From positions 54,961,837 through 55,025,836 of the forward strand of contig JAKSZU010000002.1 of the NCBI GenBank assembly GCA_026018925.1: a stretch of DNA of 64,000 nucleotides. Reading direction: 5' to 3'. The position numbers and the translations under genes were made by a program. This DNA is from Tupaia tana. Lineage: Eukaryota > Chordata > Mammalia > Scandentia > Tupaiidae. Below are positions 1 through 10,752 of this stretch, one piece after another (position 1 is the stretch's first letter; every line of letters starts with the position of its first letter). The notes under the pieces were generated by a model. The model was not told the origin of the DNA. It worked only from the letters and a program-made list of their open reading frames with translations, and did no database searches.

Positions 1-2436
1 TGAATTTAACTACAATTGACACTTAAACAACATAGGGGCTAGGGGAGCTGACATCTCACACAATTGAAATTCTGCATATGGTTGGGTTCCACAAAAATTT
101 AACTACTGATAGCCTACTTTTGACTGGATGCCTTACCGATAACTTCAACTAACACGTGTTTTGTATGCTATATGTATTATATACTGTATTTCTACAATAA
201 AGTGGACTAGGGAAAACAAAACATTAAGAAAAATAAAGAAAAATATACTTACATTTCTGTTCTTTATTTTCAATTTTTTTTGAAAAAATATTTAGACAAA
301 TGGACCTGCACTGTTCCAACGTGTGGCATTTGAGAGTCAGCCATATATCAAAATCAATGATATTTATTAACTAAAAATACAATAGATAAAGTTGTTCAAA
401 GGGGACTCACTGGAAGATGCTATTAGGGATGCATAAGTCTCAGAAGAGACTAGGATATAAAATTAAGACAGATTTATCATAAATTAGCAAGAAATCTAAA
501 GGCAACACAACATGGCTTCTTTGGAGAACTGATATAATGAGCTGATCATGTGATCAGAGAAATATATGTAGAGTTATATTTTTCTCCATAAAGACTAACA
601 TACATTTTTAAATACTTAATAATGCTAAGGCTTGAAAATTAAGTGGAGAAATAGAAAGTCTCATAAATTACTAGTGGGAATGTATTGAAGTGAAGCCATA
701 TAAGCAAACAGACTTCCGAAGGTCAAAAGACCAAAGAATAAAACAGATGAGTCCAGCTTGTTGGTTAAGAGTTTATTAAGGAAACTTATGGCAGAAACAA
801 CATCTTGGGTGGCCACAAGATGAGTAGGTCACCAATCATTCCCAAAGTATATGCTTGTATAGTTTTTATGGGAGGAGATTGTAAAGAGCATTATGTGCAG
901 GGAATGTATAAAAAGGTTTCTGTGTTTCAATCCCACATCTTTGCTATGATCAGGGACCCACCACTCCTTGGGTTACGATAGTGGACATGTTTACTCTAAC
1001 AACTTGGGCCATGTCCCAGCCTTGGGAGTGTACCCCAGGAGCTTGGGGATGCACAGAGGTCAGGTTGATCAATATGGTGTAGAAGCTTCAAGACAGAGTC
1101 ACTTCATTTCCTCCACAGAATACTAACTGGTGAAAACGTTTTTAAAAATAACACAATAGCATATTTCCTGTGACCCAGGGATTTCTCTTAGCATGTCCCA
1201 GGGACTCTGTCCCATAGGTCCATGAGAAGATGAGGTTATGATATTCATTGGAGTAGTTACTGGGAGATTGGGCAACTCATATGGTGAAAATCTATCACAG
1301 AAGCAGTCAGAAGTACTAATGTTGGCATGTATGTGGTGTGGGTGTGATATATCTCACTATAAATAGGTCCTTAATACATTATGTTGGGTAGAAAACAAAT
1401 GAGAAAGAAACCAGGAACACAACACAATGCCATTTTTCCAAAACAAGATAACATACTGCAAACAACAATGTGTATTTCAAGAATACAGAGGTAAGATACT
1501 TGTAGGACACAGATAAGGTTTATTATCTGTTGATGATGTGTATGGTGGTCTCCACTGGGCTGGACTGAGGTGTATATCATGCTGGGTAAAGTCTCTTCAC
1601 AATCTAAATGATGTATAGTGATTTAATATAAATAAAATAAATTTATTATTTTTATTTAATAATAGCAAAAGTAAATAAATAAACAATAAAAAAGATATGC
1701 CAAATATTATACTGTCAGAAAATAAAAGAATTCATCCATATTAAACACATGAGTTGGGGTTTCTATAGGTAACAGGGTGCTAGAAGAAAGGCAGTAGTAG
1801 AATATTTAATAGCCTTATATAAAACAAACCAATGATTACAGTGTGTCATGAACTAAAGACAATAATTAGCTAAACTATTAGATTCTCAGGGAAGTCATGA
1901 CATATTTTTCTGTTTTTTTCTATGCAAAAATGCATCATAACTTTCTCAACAACACAATATATAGAAGTAAAATTCATAAAACAAAAAGCAAAGACTAAAA
2001 TAAAACATATTTCAATGAACTGAATAATGAAGGATATTGAATTTAATTTTTGTTTATGAATTTTAAAAAATCGTTTTAAAATGAACATAACAAAAGCACA
2101 AAGGCTATTAATATTGGCCAACATAAATAGCTACATGAGAAGTAACTAAAAAAAGTATGATCTGATAATTTAATAACACAAGCAAACATTTGAAGATGGT
2201 ACATGGTAACAGTTATGTCTAAAAAAGCAAGAAGAAATCCAATGGAGTGATGGGAAAATATTAGCAGAAAACGGCAACATACAAGCAGATATCACCCAGA
2301 GTTCTAAATCTAAGTTGGCCTTGAACATATTCCCTGAGGTACAGGGAATTCCCTGAGGTATACCTATACACCTCTGTAGGTGAAGAATTCCCATCACATC
2401 AATAATATTAGATTGGTCAGAAATTTATTGCATGTC
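1..2436. other. AT-rich non-coding sequence, no gene seen
   Basis: I see no exon-like open frame, tRNA or clear young repeat. The part around 1270-1620 has the A-rich look of an old L1 3' end in plus orientation, but it is too decayed to assign. The segment 730-1120 is less AT-rich and could be an old LTR fragment; that is a guess. At 2331-2362 a short motif (ttccctgaggta) occurs twice around a small palindrome. Confidence 0.5.
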
Positions 2437-2639
2437 AACCAGTTGGCATGGTGGTCAAGACAGCTGGGTTCCACATAGCCAACTGTGCTGTTTGGGTGCT
2501 GGACCCAACTGGCAGTTTGAAAAATAAGCTAAACCTGTGTGAGTACATGCCCAAAATTCTATTGGAGAATAGAAAATGGATTTTGGCATGGCCATCCCTT
2601 CATCCCCTCATGGGGAAGAGTGCTTCTCACTTTTTCCCC

Positions 2640-2670
<31 letters not shown>

Positions 2671-2722
2671 CAGTGGACGCATATAGGACGTAGCAAATTT
2701 AAATAAATAAATAAATAAATAC
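2437..2722 (+). repeat. SINE-A, long form, old copy
   Basis: The head (ccagttggcatggtggtcaa), a first-half body, the acatgcccaaaattct core, a CT-rich run and an (AAAT)n tail occur in the family order. Many substitutions from the CpG-rich copies, and no clear TSD, mark it as an older insertion. A TA-rich simple repeat follows directly. Confidence 0.8.
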
Positions 2723-2790
2723 ATATATATATATATTATGTATAAAATATATATATTGTATGAAATTTTTTTTAAAAAAATATATATTAA
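2699..2790. repeat. AAAT / TA simple repeat
   Basis: An (AAAT)n tail runs into TA dinucleotides and A/T runs. It most likely grew from the A tail of the SINE directly upstream. Confidence 0.85.
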
Positions 2791-2859
2791 TAAAGATAGG
2801 CAAATTTTCTGACCTCCAAAATTAGATTCTAATTTTTATATAAATATCTATTGTCCTTA

Positions 2860-3060
2860 GTCCAGTGATTATTAACCTTTTTGTATACTAAAACCCTTCA
2901 TAATCTGTGGCACTTCAAACTTCTCAAACTAAATTTAATCAAAATGTAGTATTCATTTGTTACATATTATTAATAGCCTTTGTTATCATTTGTGATATTC
3001 AGCACAAAAACAGTGATAGGTACTAGACATTTATAGACAAATACAGGTTTTGTAAACGCT
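2860..3060 (+). repeat. Possible decayed hAT-type DNA transposon end
   Basis: The segment opens with ccagtgattattaaccttttt, resembling the CAGTGGTTCTTAACC termini of mammalian hAT (Charlie-type) elements, and continues with a gtggcacttcaaac-like stretch. No matching right terminus was recognised, so this is tentative. Confidence 0.35.
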
Positions 3061-3109
3061 TTCGCAAAGCAGCAGCTCCTCGCACCCGTGAGTAGCACAG
3101 ACAACCTTT

Positions 3110-3122
3110 GTTGCCTAGCAAC
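3110..3122. promoter_or_regulatory. X-box-like palindrome (possible RFX site)
   Basis: The 13-mer GTTGCCTAGCAAC is a near-perfect inverted repeat of the kind bound by RFX factors (consensus GTTNCC, short spacer, GGNAAC-like). It sits in a small locally CpG-containing patch (3060-3150) that stands out from the AT-rich surroundings. No adjacent promoter or gene is visible, so any function is inference; chance or an old transposon origin remain open. Confidence 0.3.
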
Positions 3123-3508
3123 GCCACTTTATCACAGACAACCTGATAGTCGACTGAATTGGAAAAGTCAGTAGTTGAAAATGGAAAGTATAGTAGTTAT
3201 TTGTCTAGACTGAGATTTGCCTGGTTTTCTATAACATGTGAAAAATACTAGCCTTGGGAGTATTTTTTCTTGTTTACAACCCCATTAACATAGTCGAAGC
3301 AGTATATCAGTAAACCGTCTGCTGTACCAATTGTGTCTATTTATAGATGGGAATGATCTCAGGCAGCCTGAAGCAATTATTTGGTATATTTTATCCTATG
3401 CAGGTTCAGGCTAAGAGTCAAGAATAATCATTTGAAAAGTGTTTCAACGCATCAAGCTTCAAATACTTTTCTTGTCTACTATAAAATTTAATAATATTTT
3501 AAAGCCTA

Positions 3509-3767
3509 GGAACCAGCAGTTAGCGTAATGGCTGTGTCGCTGGACTCCCACGTAGTCGACCGCGGTTCGCGTCCCGGACCCGGTGGCTTAAAACTCATGC
3601 CAGGCGCCTGTGTGTACGTGCCCAAGATCCCAAGAGGAGAATGGAGGAGAAGGGATTGCGGCGTGACCATCCCCCCTGAGGGGTGATTTCTCGCTTTCTG
3701 TCTCTATGTCTCTCTCTGTCTGTCTGGCGAGCACACGCGCCCTATAGCAAAAAACCTCTCAAAAAAA
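3509..3767 (+). repeat. SINE-A, long form, young CpG-rich copy
   Basis: The full family order is present: tRNA-like head with A box tagcgtaatgg and B box ggttcgcgtcc, the ggagaatggaggagaaggg core, CT-rich run, ccctatagcaaaaaacctctc and A tail. It is flanked by a near-perfect direct repeat (ataatattttaaag before, ataatatgttaaag after), which marks L1-type target-primed insertion. Confidence 0.9.
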
Positions 3768-4081
3768 TTAAATAAATAATATGTTAAAGTCATCTGTTCA
3801 CCTATAGCTGAAACCCCTGAAAATATTTTCTTTTCCTTTTTTTCCCCTTTGTCCCTGCTAGTTTTCCACTCTCCCACTTAGTTGGTCAGTGGTAAAGCCA
3901 CACATACTTCAAGATGCAAAACATGAGGAGGGAGAAATGAGTAACTGCATCATCTCTTTTCATTCTTTTCTGACTCAGCCCTTTCTAGTCAGCAAGCTAA
4001 GAGACAAGAATCAATGAATAAGAAATGTGTGCATGGTGCCAATTCAAGAAAACACATAATCTTTGATAAAATGTACTGTTT

Positions 4082-4350
4082 TGGGGCTAACCCACCCCCG
4101 ACCAGCTCTGGTGATCTCTTAAAATTGAACCCACTTGACTGGCCAGATGGTTCAAATTGCAAACCTGTTGGCTTGGACAACATGCTGGGTGAGTGTGCAT
4201 GCATTTCTAAAATCCTAACAGAGTGAACAAATGGAGGAGAAGAAACTGAAGTGTGATCACCTTCCACTGTGGGGGGTGCTTTCCTTCTCTCTCTCTCTCT
4301 CTCTCTCTAACAAGCACACATACCTTCTGCATTTTTTTTTTTCAAAAATA
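4082..4350 (+). repeat. SINE-A, old degraded copy
   Basis: Only the weak head, the second half (atggaggagaagaaactg), a (CT)n run and the acaagcacacataccttct motif remain recognisable. It abuts the next copy head to tail. Confidence 0.6.
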
Positions 4351-4608
4351 GGAAGAAGTGGTACCTGTGGATGCTGTAATGGTTATTTCACTGAACTCCT
4401 ACATAGTTGACTGTGGTTTGAACTTCAGACCTGGTGGCTTAAAACTAATGCCAGGTGCATGTGTATGTGTGCCCAAAATATCAAGAGGGGAATGGAAAAG
4501 GGATTCAATGTGGCCATCCCTATTGGGGGGAGTTTCTCACTTTCTGTCTGTCTCTCTGGTGAGTGCACATGCCCTATGCAAAGATCTCTCTAAAATAAAT
4601 AAATAGGA
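4351..4608 (+). repeat. SINE-A, long form, middle-aged copy
   Basis: The order head, cctggtggcttaaaact, gtgcccaaaatatcaag core, CT-rich run, catgccctatgcaaag and AAAT tail is intact, with many CpG-to-TpG/CpA changes. Confidence 0.8.
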
Positions 4609-5744
4609 AGAAGAATAAAGTCCTCTTTTCAATAAACGAGTTTCAGAGATTTACCTAAATTTATCAATGTACCCTCCTTTCATTGTGATATTTTAATAAA
4701 ACCAAATTTCATTCTAATTACTAGTATTCATTATTTTTCACTCAAAATGTGTACTTGCAGCTCACAGAGAAATCTGCTCCCCTGCAGATACATTCCTTTC
4801 ATTCTCTCCTTTCCTATTATTCTCTTTCATCTTAATCACCTTATTAATATTAATAATAGTTTTTTTAAATTTTTTTCTTTCATCAAAACCTTTTCTTCAC
4901 TCCATTTTGAGTATATAAAATTTTACAAAATGACTAATGTGTTCATTTAGTGTGCTTTGAAAGGTGACCCTAGATCTTCCAGTGTACCTAAAGTGTGCCT
5001 ACATTTTATATAACATGCAACATAAAACCTGGACTTATAAAAGAGAGGTGAGATTTGATCCATGGCTTGATGAATCTGTCATAATAAGTTGTGCAATGCC
5101 AAGTCTTCACAAAACTCCTAATCCACAACTATGCAATGTTATACTTGAAAGAAAGTATGTGACCCTATAGAGTATAGGTTTTCACTTAAAACCCCATGTT
5201 CATCTTACTGTTGAGCTTGAAAGATCAACTTGCAGTTGTTTAAATCTAGCCATGAAACCTTATTCATCGGTTCTGTTCTCTCTCTCTCACTCTCTCATCT
5301 GTAAAATGTCTGTCATCCACACACAAAGACACACACACCCATCTCCACAATAACACGTTTCTTTTATCTATTCTAATTTCCTCTTTGCTATCTTGGTCAT
5401 AAATGTTGGAATAGATGTACATATTTACTTTCTAATGAGTTCCTGGAATATTTAGGAATAAAAGTGTAGTGTTCTTTGCTTTCTTTCATTTTTTTTTTTT
5501 GTCTTTACTTTTCTACTTGCCATACAATTGCTACTACTTTTGTTTAAGATTTTTATTTTGTGTCTTCTTAAATTTTTGTAATTTATTTTCACCAGCCTAT
5601 ACTCAGACTATAAAATATTCAATTTTTTACCTCAAAATTATGATACATATTTTTAACTAACATTTTTCCCCTATTATATTTCAATTCCATTTTGAAATAC
5701 AAGTCTTTTTCTCAGTAATTGAAAGGAACTCAACTTTGAGCCCA
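4609..5744. other. AT-rich non-coding sequence
   Basis: No repeat or gene was recognised. A CT-rich stretch (5276-5300) and pyrimidine-rich runs are present; the short open frames lack any recognisable domain. Confidence 0.45.
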
Positions 5745-5887
5745 TTACCACCTAGCTATATCTTTTTCTTTCTTCTTTTTATTTTTTAAAAACAATTCTG
5801 GTGTGTTTTTCATACCCCTGGGTCCAACTGCAGAGTCGGCCAGGTGGAATCCAGCCACCTTAACCACTACGCCACTGGCTTGTCCTA
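5745..5887 (-). repeat. SINE-A-like fragment, short form
   Basis: Read on the minus strand it begins with the tRNA-like head (agccagtggcgtagtggtta) and a ggctggattcca body, then runs into an A/T-rich tail without the middle module. Confidence 0.6.
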
Positions 5888-6211
5888 CTCCTAAATATAT
5901 TTCTAAGAGCATTTCCACCAAAATGCACTCAGCTTAATATACTGCATGTTTTAAATATTATTCAAAATTTTGTTATTTAATCTAAATATGTATTTACTTA
6001 TATGTATTTTACTTTTATAAAATGAAAACTTAAAATATTGCAAAGTTGTGTCATTTGAAGTTTCATAATTGCTATTTTACTTGTATAGGTATCAGATTAG
6101 CTAGTCATATTAATTTTCCAATTTTACTCATTAATATATTTTTTCTTTATTACCTAATCCATTTGTGGATATGATTGTGTATCACTTTATTATATTCTTT
6201 TATTATTTTAC

Positions 6212-6471
6212 TTTTTTTTAGAGAGATTTTTGCTATAGGGTGCTTGTACTTGCTGGAAAAACAGGGAGAGACAGAGAGATAGAAAGCAAGAAATCACCCC
6301 CTCCAGTGAAGGTGGCCATAACGCAATCCTTTCTTCTCCATTCTCCTCTCAGGATTTTGGGCATACACACACATGCACCCAGTGTGTGTTTCAAGTCTTC
6401 AGTTCCAGGTCTCCAACTGTGGTTGGCCATATGGAAGTCCAGTGACATAACCATTACACCATCTGTTGGTA
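6212..6471 (-). repeat. SINE-A, long form
   Basis: Reverse-complement order is complete: T tail, tttttgctatagggtg, GA-rich run, ttctccattctcctctcagg core, and head ending ccattacaccatctgttgg. The flanks share only a weak AT-rich repeat. Confidence 0.85.
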
Positions 6472-6800
6472 TCACTTATTTTAAATGCATACGTTTTTCT
6501 TTGAAAGGAAGTAAGTCTTGCATCATGTGCATCTTTGTTTATTCTCTGATTTTTTTTTTAAAGAACAGCTCTTTTTTCTTCACCCATTGTTTTAACTGAG
6601 TGATCAAAAAAAATTAAAGTCCTTTTCAGCCCTCCACATTATTATTTTCTCCATTTTATTATTTAAAATTTTCTTTTTAAATGTTTGTAGGTTCTCAATC
6701 TTCAGACTCTGTCATAAAACAATCTGTTCATTATACATATATTTGAAACCCATTGATTCCTGTCAATAAAGATAACATCCCTTAAAATATTTGGAAAAAA

Positions 6801-7050
6801 AGGAGCCAGTAGGTGGGCCGACTGTTAAGGCACGGGACTCCCACATGGCCAACTATGTTTTATGTACCAGACCCAGAGGGTCATGCCAGTTGTGTATGAT
6901 TGCATGACCAAAATCCCAGGAGGAGAATGGAGGAAAAGGGATCAATATGTGATCATACCTATTTTTCCTCTTACTGTTTCTCTCTTTCTTTCCAGTAAGT
7001 GTATGCACCCTATGGCAAAAACCTTTAAAAAATTAAAAATAAAAATAATA
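6801..7050 (+). repeat. SINE-A, long form, old
   Basis: Head gagccagtaggtgggccgac, core caggaggagaatggaggaaa, CT-rich run and caccctatggcaaaaacct are recognisable. The flanks share aatatttg(g/a)a, a possible degraded TSD. Confidence 0.75.
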
Positions 7051-7399
7051 TTTGAAGGGGAAAGTAACAAGTTTTATATTCTATGGCAGGTCAGGAAGGC
7101 TCTCTGCCTTACCTCTTTTAGTATGAGATGTTAAGTGACTTATTTTTTGTTTGCTACTCCCCGCCCCACTCCCACATACACACATTTATTTCTGTAAAGG
7201 AACCTTAGGAAAAGGAAATGAGACTGAATTTCATTTGAACTTAAACTTTACCCATAACCACAATCCTGTTGAGGTTTGGTGAATTTGTTCATCAAGCTCT
7301 CTTTAATCTGTGTGACAGCCAGTTCCTTTCTTCATGTCACTGTGGGCCATCTGCTCCAACTTTTTGTCTTTGCAACCTACTTTTGGATATTAGAAATTG
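7051..7399. other. Non-coding sequence, nothing recognised
   Basis: The stretch between two old SINE copies shows no repeat signature and no convincing open frame. Confidence 0.4.
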
Positions 7400-7645
7400 T
7401 TGGCCCGGTCCCATAGCTTACTTGCTAAGAGAGCTGGCTCCAACATGGCCAACAACTTAAAAAACTTCCTGGGCACATGTGTGCACATGCCCAAAATCCT
7501 GAAAGGAGAGAGAAATGCAGAAGAGATTGGGACATAACCATAGCCCATTGGGAGGGGAGGAGCTTGATTCCTCTCTTTTTCTCTCTCTCTTTCTCACTCT
7601 CATGAGTATAGACACCCCCTGATAATAAATAATAACAATAAAAAA
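7400..7645 (+). repeat. SINE-A, old diverged copy
   Basis: The head ggcccggtcccatagcttac is poorly conserved, but gcacatgcccaaaatcctg, the purine-rich core, CT-rich run and AATAA tail follow in family order. Confidence 0.65.
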
Positions 7646-7927
7646 TGTCAAAGAAAGAAGGAAGAAAGAGCAAAAGAAATTGGTGGTCAAGCACCTGTAG
7701 GAACTAACAAGCCTGTCAGCAGTAACTATTACATAATCACTCTTGCTTCACTGCATCTTAAGAAAGATCTAATCATTTCTCTGATTCGGTTGTCAGGTGT
7801 GCTGCCACTATTTAAATAGAAACATTTACCTCCCTGATCATTCTCTCTTCTGTTTTCATGAAGCAGAGATCTCACAGTGAAAAGGAAAAAAAGCAACCCT
7901 TCTTTGGTGTTAGCTCAACATGGAGCC

Positions 7928-8216
7928 AGCTATTTATTTATTGATTTATTTGTTTATTTATTTATTTATTTATTTATTTAGTCATTTGATATAGAGCATG
8001 TGTGCTCACCAGAAAGAGAGAGATAGAAAGCAAGAAATCACTCCCTCAGGGATGATGGCCACCCACTAACCCTTCTCAGGATTTTGGGCATGCATGCACA
8101 CACACCTGGTGTGAGTTTTAAGCAACCAGGTTTGAGACTCAAACCATAGTCAGTTATGTAGGAGACTATGTAGGGTCCAGTGATGTAACCATTATTACTC
8201 CATCTGCTAGACCCGG
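7928..8216 (-). repeat. SINE-A, long form, with expanded (TTTA)n tail
   Basis: The minus-strand copy has its A tail replaced by an (AAAT)n microsatellite (7928-7980). The core cttctcaggattttgggcat and head ending tactccatctgctagaccc are clear. Confidence 0.8.
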
Positions 8217-8465
8217 CCATGCCATTTAAATCCTTCATGTACTGTCCAGGTCCTTGTCTGCTTGGCCCTGCTCAGCTCAGCAGTCCACCCAATAGTGATC
8301 CCCAAAGCCTGTATTTTATAGAAATAATACATTTAAGAACTGGTCACAATTTCATGGAGCATTTATAAAAAGTTTATGGCATAAAGGCTAAGATGAGACT
8401 GTTTTCCTTCCCTAAAATGCTCTTTTGGCCCTAACTCCGTCAGAATTGTCATGAAGGTTATGTTT

Positions 8466-8592
8466 TGTTTTTGTTTTTTGGAAGCAGAGCCCTGTTACGT
8501 TGCCCACACTGGTCTCAAACTCATAATCCTGCTGTCTCAGGTTCCTAAGTAGCTGGGATTACAGGTGTGTGCCATTGTAACCCACTGGCTCA
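8466..8592 (-). repeat. 7SL-derived SINE monomer (Alu/B1-like)
   Basis: On the minus strand it reads cacctgtaatcccagctact, then aggaacctgagacagcagga, then gagaccagtgtgggcaacg, ending in A/CA-rich tail. This is the layout of the left Alu monomer or B1, derived from 7SL RNA. 7SL-derived SINEs are known from Euarchontoglires, so this copy bears directly on the identity of the organism. Confidence 0.8.
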
Positions 8593-8709
8593 TGAGGGTT
8601 TAATAAAGGCCCAGCCTCCCTGTTGCCTTTAATTCATTTGCCACTGCAGCCCACATTGATCTCTTTGCTCTGAAGTACATTAGTAAATTTATGATTGATG
8701 ACACTTTAT

Positions 8710-8900
8710 TAATTACTTCATTTTTTAGGAGAAAGAACCTGTGTGGGTGTAAAGAGAGGTATTTTTCACAAGATTTTTCTGTGTTGCAGTTTTCCTACCC
8801 CAATCTTCCCAATAGCTAGAACTATACATGCACACCACCACACACAGCCTGTTTAGCTTGTGCTAGGAACCAAACCCAGATGTGCCATGATAGGTGGGCC
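8710..8900 (-). repeat. Probable tRNA/7SL composite SINE, degraded
   Basis: Minus strand: a tRNA-like part with a B-box-like ggtttggttcctagcac is followed by ctgtgtgtggtggtgtgcat and tagttctagctattgggaag, which recalls the 7SL portion of Alu/B1. The order tRNA then 7SL is inferred from degraded sequence. Confidence 0.45.
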
Positions 8901-9062
8901 ATAATGACGTCGGAACTTTATATCTCTCGACTGAATTATGAAGCACAAGTAAGAGAGAATGACAGATTTGTGTCACTTAAGTGAACATACTTTCAATGAT
9001 TTTTTTTAATAATTATGTGATTAATTAGAAATGTAATGGGAAGACCACTGAAATAGGAATTA

Positions 9063-9310
9063 GAGGGGATAGCAGGTGGCATAGTAATAGACTGCTAGAC
9101 TTCTATTTGGTTGGCCATGGGTCAAGTCTTAGACCTGGTGACTTGAAATTCACACTGGGAGCATTTGCGTGCTTGCCCAGAATCCTGAGAGGAGAATAAT
9201 GGAGAAGGGATTGCAGTGTGGCCATCCCCCAAGGGCAGTGATTTCTCACTTTCCGTTTCTGTGTCTCTGTTGAGAGCACATGCACTACAGAAAGTCTCTT
9301 TAAAAAAAGA
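9063..9310 (+). repeat. SINE-A, long form
   Basis: Head gcaggtggcatagtaatag, core cagaatcctgagaggagaat, gtgatttctcactttccg and an A-rich tail are present. The next SINE-A landed in the A-rich tail of this copy. Confidence 0.8.
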
Positions 9311-9315
9311 GAAAG

Positions 9316-9582
9316 AGGGACCAGCAGTTAGTGTAATTTCTATGTCTCTAGACTCCCGTGTAGTCGATCGTGTTTCGACTCCTGGACCCAGTGGCTTAAA
9401 CTCACGCCGGGCGCATGTGCGTGCATGCCCAAGGTCCCAAGAAGAGAATGGAGGAGAAGGGGTTGCGGCGTGGCCATTCCTCCTTGGGGGGGAGGATTTC
9501 GTGATTTCCGTCTCTCTGTTTCTTTGTCTCTCTCTCTGTCTTTCTGGTGAGCACACGTGCCCAATAGCAAAAACCTCTCCAA
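9316..9582 (+). repeat. SINE-A, long form, inserted in tail of neighbour
   Basis: Head gggaccagcagttagtgtaa, B-box region gtttcgactcctgg, the core, CT-rich run and cccaatagcaaaaacctctc are all present. Purine-rich flanks (aaaagagaaagag before, aaagagagaaag after) look like a TSD made of the previous copy's tail. Confidence 0.88.
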
Positions 9583-9900
9583 ACAAAAAGAGAGAAAGAA
9601 AGAAGTAGGAATTGGAAAAGCTAAGTTCTACTTGAAAATTGCCAATAATTGCTTAGACTGTATAGGACAAAGTACACTAACTTCACTGAGTCATTGCTTT
9701 ATCATAAACAAAAAGAAAGGTTTAGGTCTCTTTCAGTGCCATCATTTTACAAAATGACCTGGACTATGGGGGAATGAATAAATTAAAGGATGACAGTAGG
9801 CAAATACAATAAAATATCTAAGGCACATTTGTTGTTATCATGTCCTGATGGTGATTTTCAATGTTAAACCTGAGAAACAAATATGTTAGGCCCTATTTAT
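9583..9900. other. Non-coding sequence
   Basis: Nothing recognised between two SINE-A copies. No open frame with a recognisable domain. Confidence 0.4.
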
Positions 9901-9915
9901 AAAAGAGGAATGTTG

Positions 9916-10185
9916 GGAACCAGCAGTTAGCGTAATGGCTATGTCGCTGGACTCCCACGTAGTCGACCGCGGTTCGCGTCTCGGACCCGGTGGCTTACAA
10001 CTCACGCCGGGCGCGTGTGCGTGCGTGCCCAAGATCCCGAGAGGAGAATGGAGGAGTAGGGATTGCGGCGTGACCATCCCCCCTGGGGAGTGATTTCTCA
10101 CTTTCTGTCTCTATGTCTCTCTCTGTCTGTCTGGCGAGCGCACGCGCCCTATAGCGAAAAAACCTCTCCCCCCCCCCCCAAAAAA
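9916..10185 (+). repeat. SINE-A, long form, young, with C-tract before A tail
   Basis: CpG-rich full-length copy with A box tagcgtaatgg and B box ggttcgcgtctc. It is flanked by an exact 15-bp TSD, aaaagaggaatgttg, at 9901-9915 and 10186-10200. The usual end cctctc runs into about a dozen C before the A tail, which other copies do not show. Confidence 0.93.
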
Positions 10186-10214
10186 AAAAGAGGAATGTTG
10201 ACATAGTAAATTTA

Positions 10215-10360
10215 GAAGGGAGTTCAGATTTGGCTCTTCTAATTCTATCTGTAAGATCATTGATTTACCCTCTTTGAACCTCAATTATTTTCATATGTAA
10301 AGAGAAAAAAAAAAACACCTGCCTTATAGATTTTTCATGGTTATTAAAAGCAGTGTCATT
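10215..10360 (+). repeat. MIR fragment
   Basis: The segment reads ttcagatttggctcttct, then cctctttgaacctcaatt, then atatgtaaagag and gccttatagatttttcatgg. This is the MIR core order (tctgccacttact, aacctctctgagcctcagttt, tctgtaaaatg, acctcatagggtt). It is an ancient tRNA-derived SINE shared by mammals. Confidence 0.65.
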
Positions 10361-10600
10361 GGGTCCAGGCAATGGCGCAGTGATTACACAACTGCACCCA
10401 TGTGGAAAGGTTCTGGTTCTTGTCCCAACCAATTCTTCCCTGAACATGCTAGGTATATATGCCCTCCCTTTTGGGCCATTTATTCATTGTGGGTGGACTG
10501 GAGTGTGAAAACTCTATTAGGGGCTACCTGTCTCTCTGTGTATCTCTCTGTCTATCTCTCTCTCTCTCACACACACACAGAAGAAATAAATAAACTTTTA
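10361..10600 (+). repeat. tRNA-like SINE of a different type
   Basis: The head gggtccaggcaatggcgcag with gtgattacac resembles a tRNA A-box region, and ggttctggttcttgtccc a B box. The body (ccctcccttttgggccattt) differs from SINE-A, and the 3' end is CT-rich, then (CA)n and AAATAAATAAA. No second copy was recognised in the window. Confidence 0.5.
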
Positions 10601-10675
10601 CAGAAGCATTGCAAAATAAGTTTCTAAAAATAAGTTAGTTATAGAAAAGTAAATAAATATTTTCTGTATTAGTGA

Positions 10676-10718
10676 CGTGTGTGTATGTGTGTGTATATAT
10701 ATATATGTGTGTGTATAT

Positions 10719-10750
<32 letters not shown>

Positions 10751-10752
10751 AT
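10676..10752. repeat. TG/TA microsatellite
   Basis: Alternating TG and TA dinucleotides run for about 75 bp, ending in a pure TA block. Confidence 0.9.

Noticed and set aside
8900-8920. CRE-like TGACGTC near 8906
   Set aside because: Half-conserved motif, isolated in decayed repeat sequence with no promoter context; expected by chance at this scale.
9122-9586. 154-codon open frame on the minus strand
   Set aside because: It runs antisense through two adjacent SINE-A copies; the protein has the same RERQRDRETE and SPPFSS strings that appear wherever this SINE is read antisense.
9886-10200. SINE-A tRNA-like head considered as a functional tRNA gene
   Set aside because: A and B boxes are present but the cloverleaf is incomplete and the unit continues into the SINE body with an A tail and TSD.
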